From contig NC_066297.1 in assembly GCF_905404315.1 (NCBI RefSeq), positions 1,922,001 through 1,986,000 on the forward strand: a DNA stretch of 64,000 nt, in the 5' to 3' direction. Below are positions 11,500 to 22,300 of the stretch, piece after piece. This DNA comes from Leptidea sinapis (Eukaryota; Arthropoda; Insecta; Lepidoptera; Pieridae). Each line of letters starts with the position of its first letter. The first letter of the stretch is position 1. Both the position numbers and the translations under genes were made by a program. The notes below the pieces were generated by a model. That model searched no databases. It was not told the origin of the DNA and was given only the letters and a program-made list of their open reading frames with translations.

Positions 11500-11860
11500 T
11501 GAAGTGTCGTTACACGTAAAAAACTAAAATATTAGCCTGAATTGACGTGCCACATGTTCTGTTAAACTTTGCTCATAATAATTGAAACTAAAATGCCGAG
11601 TTGCGTAGTAAAACTTGTAATAATAATACTACAAGAAAAAGAAAGACACTGGGATCACAATATATCATGAGTGAGTATTTTGTATTTGATTAATTTCAAT
11701 GGTAACACTAAGCCTATGTTACAAAATTTGATAGATGCCATCGAGTGTCAAGATCACGCGCACAAGTATCAAATAGTTGCCGTAATAAAAAAGTTATTGT
11801 TCTTAGGCAGTCCTGTAGGTACCTATCTAATTTGAGCGCAGCGGAGACCAATTCAAAATC
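11500..11860 (+). mobile_element. THAP-type DNA transposon relic, family 1
   Basis: It shares most of its sequence with the element at 39884-40340. The common parts are ttaaactttgctcataata, an ATG at 11593 starting MPSCVVK, the region ctgggatcaca, and cagcggagaccaatt at the right end. A one-base loss breaks the exon after about eight codons. The left inverted end was not found. MPSC followed by a second Cys is the start of a THAP zinc finger, as in P-element-like transposases. Confidence 0.55.
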
Positions 11861-12274
11861 CAAATTCTTAATGTAAGCTCGAAGGTAAGAAAAACAAAAT
11901 TTAAAGAAATATTAATAACTCGATCTTTATATAAGTATAGGTAAGGCTCATGTAGGTTTAAGTCGTTGACAAGTAACCTCGCTGTCCGATACATAGAAAA
12001 CTTTGGAAAATAGCTATATTCATTTTATTACATAATAAAAATAAAAATAAAAAAATGTGACCTCACAACTCTAGGGGAGGGGTTTCACAAATGTGACCAC
12101 ACGGGGAGGGGAATTAAAATCCATAAACTATATTATGTGACGTAGATACTAGGTATGTCTTGCCATAAATACTGAAACAAAGAAATTATAAAATTTTCTA
12201 TTGCAAATAACTCTTTACTTATACAGCGTATTAGTTTAATACATAAATATAAAACAATTTAAAATATAAAAAGC

Positions 12275-12600
12275 TTATTCGAGTTTATAGTGGTCTCCAT
12301 TGGCTGCAATACAGTCCTTTAAACGTTGAGGCCAGTTATCGATAGAAGCAATCTTTCCATTGGAAAATTCTTCACTGCCAATCGTACGGATTGTTATAGG
12401 ACTTCAAATTACCATGGCGTTTAGAGCAAGCCGTTCTCTGTAAATCTGAACATAAATCTACTAGACGACGGCCAGTCTTCAGCTCTGATGAAGTCCGAAA
12501 CGTTCGTTTCCAACCAAGACTCTGCAGATCGAGCTTTATGACCCGGTGCCGAGTCTTGCTGGATGGACTATTCTTGGTTATTGGAGATGGTGTTGTTAAG
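12275..12600 (-). pseudogene. mariner-like transposase C-terminal fragment
   Basis: The - strand shows, with frame breaks, QQDSAPGHKARS, ESWLETNVSDFI, RAEDWPSSS and the end IDNWPQRLKDCIAANGDHY before a stop at 12275. These are landmarks of the Tc1/mariner transposase C-terminal half. After the DWPSSS motif the DLNPLD segment is lost. Clearly inactive. Confidence 0.8.
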
Positions 12601-12616
12601 GGGCTTCATTACCTTC

Positions 12617-12646
12617 TGCGGAGACCAATACTTAATCTAAGGTTTG
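12617..12646. repeat. Solo end of THAP family 1
   Basis: The word gcggagaccaatacttaat followed by ctaagg matches the right end of the element at 39884-40340 (gcggagaccaatccttaatc). No internal part follows on the left. Confidence 0.5.
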
Positions 12647-12659
12647 TAATTATTATTAA

Positions 12660-13925
12660 TAATAAATGAATGAAATGAAGTGAAAAAGTTATTCTTGGTA
12701 TCATAAACTGTTTTTCAGCACATCTTAAAGTAGAAGCATGAAACATGATTGTAACTAATCATATTTCTTGCTGTGAGTCAACTCCGCTGCTAGATGCAAC
12801 AACAATAGGGTGCGGCATGGAGAGCCTAGTACCCCTCACGTCCTCAGACGTACCGGTTCACTTGCTTGCGTATCGGTACTCGTTTTAGTATTCTCATGCC
12901 ACAACATGATTTTGATACTTATTGAAACGCTTTTATTATTTGTACATTTTTTAAGTAGGCTTTCCACTGTTGTTGTAAATGGCTGCGCGTTAACAATTAT
13001 CTGTGAGAATTCTTGCGTATTTTTAGCGATTAGACATCGAGACTATGTTTTTCTTAGCGGCAGAACAAAGGAGCTAACCCACTGGTTATAGTAAAACTTA
13101 GACCGTAGCTTTGTAAATCATTCCAGTTAACTGCTCGTTTCATCGTGAGTTCATCAATCCGCCTCATATTTTAATAAATGCCACTAATCTTCAACTAAAA
13201 GGTTCTACTCTGCTTTCTAATTAAAAGTATATCTCACGTATTACCCTTAATTTTTAATATAGTCAAATAAATAAATATTATGACTGTTCATTATTAGCAT
13301 ATTTATGAAAATTTAGTATATTAGGTATGTTCACAAAATCGTTACCTTTTTGCTTAAGATAGTGTTTGGCATAGTTAAGGAGATACAAGGAATTGGTACA
13401 AACTACTAACAGTAAAGTCCTGTGGAGAAAAAAATGCGTACGTACGAGTACAAAGTACACATGTCAGAAGTGAAACCTGCATTGTGCATGAACCTCTTAA
13501 CTGTATATGAAGTCCTGGTACATGTTGCTAGGATGACACATGATTTCATCCTCTATGAAAGACATTAATATCATTGCTACCATATTTATGTCCTCCTGGT
13601 GTCTATCTAGTAGACGTCTTGCGAATGACGTCAGAATATATTAAGGTATACTCGCGTCATACATAAGACAATCTCTTCTTCAACTATGATCGCCTGGTAC
13701 CAAAACACTGTACAATTTTTCCTATCTCATTTTCTCTCACACTAAGTCTTATGAATTTATGTGTCTGTCTCTTATTACAGTCGCTTTTTCGTTTCATTTA
13801 CTTTCAAAACAAAACGATGCTAAAGAAGTTTTTACTTCAATAGTCCAGTATTTATAATGATTGAATGATTATGTTGAGCATAATTTACTTACTTTCATTT
13901 AACATCATATTAACATTACATTACG
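12660..13925. other. Intergenic stretch, no gene seen
   Basis: No recognised domain or repeat end. A 93-codon open frame at 12810-13091 has no family signature and reads like chance, with hydrophobic and Cys-rich stretches typical of AT-rich noise. Confidence 0.5.
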
Positions 13926-13927
13926 TA

Positions 13928-14455
13928 ATTTCGTAACACATGTTTTGTACATTTTCTGGGATCATAATATTATAAAAGCATATACATCGTCCAATAAAAG
14001 CCTTACTAACTCGACTTAACCGAGTAGTAGGCATAGCAGTTAGTTTATGTTTGTTCGAATTTAGTTAAATAACTGGCTCTTATACAATTTTTGAACGGAA
14101 AATTAGGTATTTACAGTGGCGTTTCCGGCCTTTTCAAACAAGTGTTTGCACTTTTGAAGTCATGTCGTATCTTCACCGGAAAGGTATTTCGTCGTCAGTT
14201 AGGTCATTCCATAGTATAGTTGTGCAAGGAATGAGAAAGTTTTATAAAGCTTAGTAGAAAAATATTTAGTTAAGATAGCTTAAGCTTTAGCTTAGCTTAA
14301 TTACGTATTTTTTATTTTAAACATTCTAATTCCAACGCAGTATATTTTTATTTTAGTTTCTAATTTACTATCATTGAGGTTAGTAATTGATTTTCAAGCA
14401 AAGTAGGCACTGTAGATCTAACAAGCCGTGGTAGAACTTTGAAATAAGCAAATTA
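13928..14455. repeat. About 530-bp direct repeat, copy 1
   Basis: The segment from aatttcgtaacacatg to gaactttgaaataagcaaa recurs almost unchanged at 15740-16268 in the same direction. The second copy is joined to a LINE 3' end on the - strand; this one is not. Beyond both borders the flanks are unrelated. Confidence 0.85.
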
Positions 14456-14607
14456 TAGAAAGGCAAAAAAGAATAATGGGGCACAACCTTCTCTCTCTGA
14501 GCGTCGTTTTCAGAAGCGGTAGAGTTTTAATCGGCAGCAAGAAATCATTAAGAAAATTTGGAATAATATCTTTGTTTATGATATCGAAATAATAAAAAAC
14601 AAAGGAA

Positions 14608-14662
14608 ATACCTGTACTTATATAACATTATAAATTTAATACTGTTATATAAGTACAGGTAT
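14608..14662. repeat. Perfect 19-bp hairpin
   Basis: atacctgtacttatataac at 14608-14626 is inverted at 14644-14662 with a 17-base AT-rich loop. It lies between the two direct-repeat copies. Confidence 0.85.
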
Positions 14663-15307
14663 GCAGTACAGGAATTGTAGATCTAACTAGTCGTAGTTGA
14701 GTTTTACTCCGACAGTACAAAATTACTTGTATGAAACGCTGCTTGCTTCGTAAATGGAATCTGTAGACTGCCTACCGTAGGTAGTAAATTAACTTTAACA
14801 CTAGTGCTATATTTATTAAGGTTCATAACGACGTAGGCACTTCCTCATTGCCTTTATGATATGCACGCCCCTGAGTTTACTATATAATTATAGAGGATAA
14901 TATATGGTCCTTGTTTGTAAATAGGCTAAGTTGATATATGATTTAAAAAATGGGCTTGGAGTTTCTTGTCAGTTCTTCTCCCCATTTCAAATCCCCTTTA
15001 CAAACTGATGTTGTTTAAAGACATTTACCATGTGTTGTTGCAATATGTTACGTTATTGTCACTCCGTATGGTAAATTAATATATTTCTATTCTATTCCAT
15101 GTTATTGACTCCTCTCGTACCTACAAAAACACTACAAATGTCTTCAATTAATTGTGATAGTGGTAATTTAAATACCATAATAAAACAACATATAAAGTAC
15201 AAAATTATAATTAAGTAACATATAATATAATGCCTATATCTAGCAATATGAAGAACTCCTGTGATATTCGTAATCCAAGCGGCCTCTCTCCAGTTCTCCG
15301 TTCATGT

Positions 15308-15379
15308 TCACGACACTTCCACCTTCTCCCTGACCTTCCGCAGAATGCTCGCCAGTTCCGACGCTGAAGTCGTCTTGTA
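15308..15379 (-). CDS. Eps8: Eps8 exon 16 (last exon, long form)
   Basis: The acceptor is ctcgcgcag. Residues 729-751 read YKTTSASELASILRKVREK and end VEVS, TGA at 15310-15308. It matches the closing helix of vertebrate EPS8 (SGSSELQEIMRR). The sequence upstream of the acceptor also reads RVLAQ, close to RVYSQ of the family; exon 15 already supplies LYSQ, so I treat that as chance or as an old duplicate. Confidence 0.85.
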   Translation of the reverse strand, partial: YKTTSASELASILRKVREKVEVS

Positions 15380-18300
15380 CTGCGCGAGCACACGATAGCA
15401 CCACCCAAAATTGTAATTATTAAATTATTCAAATTCAAATATTTTTTTTAAAATAGGATTCAAAATCACTTATTGAATGTCAAAAACTACCACCAATTCA
15501 AAATAGACTGCCTCAGACCTAAGAGGCGCAAGAAACTCAGCGGGCTTTTTTTTAATAAAAATATGGATTACAATATAGTATTTATGTAAACTTTTGTAAT
15601 TAAAGAGCCTGAGGGTGTTCGCTTAATTCCCAGTCTGGGGTATCATTAAGAAAATAATTTAGTCTGGGGTATCATTAAGAAAATAATTTATGTTATAATA
15701 AAGTTTCCCACACACCCGTTTTTGAACAATTCTTTTTAATTTCGTAACACATGTTTTGTACATTTTCTGGGATCATAATATTGTAAAAGTATATACATCG
15801 TGCAATAAAAGCCTTACTAACTCGACTTAACCGAGTAGTAGGCATAGCAGTTAGTTTATGTTTGTTCGAATTTAGTTAAATAACTGGCTCTTATACAATT
15901 TTTGAACGGAAAATTAGGTATTTACAGAGGCGTTTCCGGCCTTTTCAAACAAGTGTTTGCACTTTTTTTTGAAGTCATGTCGTATCTTCATCGGAAAGAT
16001 ATTTCGTCGTTAGTTAGGTTCCATTCCATAGTATGGTTGTGCAAGGAATGAGAAAGTTTTATAAAGCTTAGTAGAAAAATATTTAGTTAAAATAGCTTAA
16101 ACTTTAGCTTAGCTTAATTACGTATTTTTTATTTTAAACATTCTAATTCCACCGCAGTATATTTTTATTTTAGTTTCTAATTTACTATAATTGAGGTTAG
16201 TAATTGATTTTCAAGCAAAGTAGGCACTGTAGATCTAACAAGCCGTGGTAGAACTTTGAAATAAGCAAAGATTATTATTAAAAAAGTATAAAATTATATT
16301 AAAAAAATTATGCAAAGAAAACTATATTATTAGAAAAGTAGCTATCTAGTATCTAGATACTAGATAGCTCACTATAAAATAGTACTAGATAGTACTAGAT
16401 TTTATGAGTGACCCGTTCAATAGAAGTTTACTTTAGTTAGTTAAACTAAATTAATGTTACCACCGGTGCTACTTTTATTTAGGTTCATAACGGGGTAGGC
16501 GATGCCTAACTGTCTATATGATATGCACGCCTCTGGTACTGTATGATCTCAGTGAGTGAGTAATGGACTTTGCTTACCCCAGACACATTTCTCTGGACTA
16601 AGATCTGGCTGTACAAACGCTTGCCCTCGTCAGAACCCACAACACGCTCCAGTTGAGCTCGAGAGAGTGCGAAAAGCTGATGTCCTGGAAGTCGCAGCTG
16701 CTTCTGTGCTGTTCTGCTGAAACCTTTAGCTTCCAGCCAAGATACTACCTCATCCGGGGTTGATTTCTGTTATAGAATACACATACTTGAGTTATTTTTA
16801 AAGTAATATTTCTCACTCTTAAATTTATAACTAAAATTTATGTCCGATGCGGGACTCAAACCCACGACCTCTTGGGTTCCCCAGAGCACTCTTACCAACT
16901 GAGCGAACCGTTTGAGTGACGCATGTTTCATAAATCCTGGTATGTCTTGTTCAACTCTCAATAGCAGAGGTCGCGGGTTCCAGTCTCGCATCGTTAATAT
17001 TTTAATTTTTTTAATTTTAATATCATTAACAGAAAAATAAGTGAAATACAATATCTTAAAGGGAATGCGTGTAAATATGTAATTTAAAGATGAGTTTACA
17101 CTTATTTATTAATTGACAATCTACATGGCCACGGATGACTGAAGTGAGCCATCGTAAGGAGTAACTGCCTTATTCATAATAAAACGCTTTTCAAAGGTAT
17201 AAAGCTATATTCGTTAAAACGTGTTTCAAGCCTATCGAACGTTCGATAAAATTCCTTATTCATATTCGTTACATAAATCTCCCATAACTAATACGTCTCT
17301 GTAGTACGCAATGTTGCCATTTCGTAAAAAAAAACATGATTTTAACTAATTTATGAGAAACTGTCAATGAAACAGACATCTTTTCAATATTATTGTCAGT
17401 TGTCATAAGTCAAAATAATGTCAAAATAATTTCAAACTACAAACATCAAAGTTTTGAAGTCTGTCGGTTGTCAATCTATGACGGATATCCAACAACTTTG
17501 AGCGGGAAGCTATACACATTAATCATTTAACGAACAGCTGATCGATGTCGGCAATGTTTTTTTGCGTTCGAGTGCTTAAAATAGGTTTATAGAAGGGTCC
17601 TAGCTACTATAAGTCACGTCAGCTTTATCGAAGAGATAATGAGCGTTTTAGCTCTAATATGCGATTATGAATACCATTTTTTAACAAGCGTATATTAGCG
17701 ATGTTTTAAATCTCCGCTAAGTCATTATGAATTAGACAGTTAATAATTTTAATTAGTATTAGTTTTTTTTTAGTATTCTACTAGATTTATTAACGAATTA
17801 TTATAGCAATAGTTAGTTTAAATAACTAAATTACCTATTAAGTAATCCAGCAAAAAAGCGTCTCGTAATATTGACGAGTTTAAGCTGATCAACTTAAAAC
17901 TTACAAGCTTGCTAGTTATATAATAACTATAGCTTTGCAAACATTGTTTTTTATTACCCCATGCGATTGGTTTTTGTCAATTGTCAGTAGTATTTCTATC
18001 AAGATCTTTATATTTTTTTATTGAAAATAAGGGACGAGAAGGGCACGACGTTCAGCTCATGGTTATTGATACGCTCTGCCCATTACAATGCAGTGCCATT
18101 CAGGATTCTTGAAATACACAAAAATTCTGAGCGGCTATACAAATGCGCTCGTCACGTTTAGACGTAAGATGTAGTCTCATTTGGCCAGTAATTTCACTAG
18201 CCACGGCGCCCTTCAGACCGAAACACAATAATGCTTACGCATTACTGCTTCACGGCAGCAACAGGCGCCGTTGTGGTACCATTAATCCAGCTGACAACTG

Positions 18301-19279
18301 TGCAAAGGAGCCTCCTACTGGTAATTAATGTGTATAATTTACGACAAATCTTGAAATTAACAGAAATAAATACCTGGTGTATGAAAATATCAGGTGTTTT
18401 CTTAATCTCAAGTTTTCGTTGTTGAATCTGCGGTAGAACAGCTTTAAGTTCTTCGTGAAGTGAAAGAGAGCTCATGACAGATTTTGTTGCTGCAACATTG
18501 AATATTAGATAACTTTATATTATATACTTGGAAAAAAATTTAATTTATAAAGAAAATTTATGATCGATACGGGATTCGGACTCGTGACCTCTCGCGTTCC
18601 GGGCGACTGCTCTCCTGAGCCAGCTGTTGGGAGTGACGTATCGTTGTATAAAAGATTTAAGTTTTCTTTAGTGTTAATTCCGCCAATATTTATTTTTAAA
18701 ACAATTCGACACGTGTTTCGCCTCTACACAAGGCATCCTCAGGACGTGTTGTCTCGCCAAAATCTGGCACGAGACTCAGAGTTGAGTTGAGAAAGAAAAA
18801 AAAAGAAAACTTAAATCATTTGTATAATTATGGATTTCCGCAAAGTAACGCCTAATTCAATAAATTTTCTGACGTATCGTTGATAAATCTTGCATATTAT
18901 GTCTTGTTCAATTCTCAAGTTGTGGCTTCATCTACAGGATCTACATTACAGTTGATAACCTGCTCAACCCCAAAATTTGATTGACTTGAGATGTCGCTCT
19001 TGCTTTTAATTGCTTACAATTTGCTATTTTTTAAAAGTGATAACCCTCACTTCTGGGATTAATTACACAGGGTAATCACTTTAAAAAAAATAAGAAATCG
19101 TATATACTACGTAGTTATAATAATACTTATATGAAAGATTGAATATATTTTACTGGGGAAATTTAAAACAGAGCTGTTTTTCTTTTATCTCAGTTGGATT
19201 GTTTGCCAACAACCTCTTAATGTTCAGTCCTGTTCTTTTTTATCTTATATCTTTAAACGAGCAATTCTTATATAATATA

Positions 19280-19315
<36 letters not shown>

Positions 19316-22300
19316 GAATCTCGGAAACGGCTCCAACGATTTTCATAAAATTAAGTATGCAGGGGATTTCGGGGGTGATAAATCGATCTAGCTAGGTTTC
19401 AATTTAAAAAAAATGGTTTTATCCATGTTTGAATGAGAAACAGCTACAATAACATTAGAATAAAAAGGTAAATTTCGCCACTATATACAAGACTATTATA
19501 GCTCAGATGGGACATTGGGTGATCCGGAAAGCAGAAGACCCCGGTTCGAATCCAGAAGTCCTATTAGTTTTTTTTTTGTTCAAGTTTTGTACATTCTTAA
19601 AAATTCGAGCAAGGCTCGGTCGTCCGGATATTTAGTATTTATATGAACTCTCAAATTAAATGATAATAACTCAATTAGTCGGTTAATAATAGAAAACATC
19701 CAGAATATACTAGCTTTATAGCTATAGATGACAGCCTTATAATTCGTGACCAATTTTGAATGAATGTAACTAGTCGCTTGGTATTCAAAATACTAAGGAG
19801 CTTATGACAAGCGGTGCTGACTGTTTACGACTTATCAATCAAAATATGTTACAGTAACAATAGATTCCCTTTCTTGCTGTATCTTAGAAATTTTCGTGTC
19901 TTTCGCGCGCTTTGTTTATCTTTAGTCTTTCGCGCGCTTCGTTTATCTTTAACCAAGTATATTGTAGATTGGCATTGTGAATTTTAAGGCAACGCTCCTG
20001 TGGTACCCACTTCTGGTGTTGCAAGAGATAATGGATGATGGATATTACTTACTAGGCGCCTAGTAACCACGCTCGTTTGTCCTCCTTATACCAAGAAAAA
20101 GAGCTATGTAACATGCAGGCGTATTGGCTATAGGTTGTATATTTAACCTTTAGTATATGTATAAAAACATAGTCTGATGCATACCTTTTTATGGGCGCGA
20201 GTGATCTCCCTATGCATTGCTAATCCAATGATTAATATTTTATAAATATTTAAGATTTTCCACGTCTGTATGTTGGTTTTATTAATAGTCACTGAGTTTT
20301 TATATTTGGGGTAATTTAGAGCATTATCTACTTATTCTGCCTTCAAATATTATTGTTTAGCAAAACCTTACATTTCATGGTATCCGTTTTGGGGGCTGGT
20401 GCTGCGACGGGAGGCACGGGGGGTGGGGGCGGCGGCGGTGGCGGGGGAGGTGCTGGCTTTTCTGAAACATTCACCATTTTTTTTAATTTTCATTAGAATA
20501 GCAAGCTTCACATGCATGCAATAGCAAGCTTTTAAGAAACAAAATGTTTATCTTTACTTATCATCTCAGTTTGACATTATATTCAATACTTGTATTATTA
20601 ATAACCAAAAAGTTTTATTCGGGAATAAATTAAACATATATTGCATGCATTTTAAAAACTAAGAAATTGGTTTTTATTTATAAAAATGTGTAAATTACAA
20701 ACCCAAGATATTAAAACAACATACAAAGCAAATAAGCCCATATCAAAACAGTAGCACTTACCTAAACGCACTCAACAAACATAGCATGGGTTGTATGGGT
20801 AAATGTAAGTAAGCCTTATATTTTACAAAAGTCTAACAAAAACTTTAGTCCGTAACAGCAGGAGAGTATAGCGTTTTCATTAATTAAATTCTTTTTATTT
20901 CTCTTTTGAATTTTTTGGAAGGAAATATTGATGACATAAAATAAGTTCTCAAGCAGATATTCTGATATCAAATACAAGATATTTTTATGTAATGAGGACA
21001 AGGCTCACCAGATGGGAAGTGAAAAAAAGCTGCCCATTATAATCTAGACCAACGCCTATCAACGCCAAGAGATCTGTTGCCAGCCTTTGAAGTGAAAGAT
21101 GGTTCTGACCTATGGTTATGATTGATAAAACGGCTATAGTACAGTTCAAGGAGACCTTGTTTTACTGCGACCAATGATGTATTGTTATCATAATCATCAT
21201 CATCAGCCGGAAGACTTCCAATAATGGAGAAAGGCCTCCCCCAAAGATTTCCACGACGATCGGTCCTGCGCTGCCCTCATCCAACGTATCTCGGCAAACT
21301 TAACCAGATCGTCGGTCCATCTTGTGGGGGGCCTTCTATTCCTATAACCACTGGTAATTATAGCCCACTGCTAAGATTGATTCTTATCAAGTTTCATATT
21401 ATATCTTTTGCAGTGAGCTGCCGTATCTCACTTAGTTGAAAAATTGGTCTTCCCAAAGAGATGCTACGTTTACGCATTCAAGGATCACATTGAGAGAGTG
21501 GGTATTACGGAGTATCATCTGCGCTATAACATAATCTACACGATTTGCAAGCTCTCACGCCTAGCATTGAGAAGTGTTTAATTAAACTGCACCCGTTAGG
21601 GTCCTGGTTAGATTATGTAAGTTTTTCGTACTTAGCCCTACTGCCTCATGCGAAGATTTTTTGTTGAAGGTTTGGATTAGGATTTTGGCATGGGTTCAAC
21701 TCGAAGTGTTAAATGTCCGCTAGTCTAATCAGTTCTGGAATGCTGCAGGCTGTTGATTGCACAGTGAGTATGTCCGAGGCAGGAAGTCTCATATAAAACG
21801 CATGGTGGTGAAATGCCTTCTACCAACGTAATACGTAATGGGATATGTCGAATTTTAACGTAATGTTGTGATGAATTGATAAACTAAACTGCAATAATAA
21901 ACTAAACAAAATAGCTAACTGGTGGTCTAAAAAGACTAATCATGTGAATTGTAAGTATAGTTTAACTTTATGAATAAGTTGTGTTAGTAAAATATATTAT
22001 GTGAAATATAGTGGTATTCAAGGTATAATATTTAAAGGATACAGCCTTTATAATGAGTAACACGGAGATCCATGAAGTTACTGCACTAAAAGTCACCAGA
22101 AAAACATCGCATTGGTAGAATATGAGTTTAATAATAACGAAAAACTCAATACAAAACTGAACTTTATATAAAGGAGAAGTACGTTATCTTTAATTTGTGA
22201 AACATTTCAATAAATTAAAGTAATAATTATTCATTTGGTACATTTTTCTTAATTTGATTTGCGGATCCAGCAATGCCTCTTAAAGATCGGGCTACATAAT

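Noticed and set aside
15380..15400. RVLAQ upstream of the last exon as coding
   Set aside because: No acceptor is found further upstream and exon 15 already codes the corresponding LYSQ segment.
19283..19312. (ta)n run as a regulatory or origin element
   Set aside because: It belongs to the composite repeat at 19256-19562, which is also at 60290.
20400..20490. Separate small gene starting at the ATG before the polyproline run
   Set aside because: The frame ends after about 45 codons, while the splice sites and phases fit Eps8 exon 13 on both sides.
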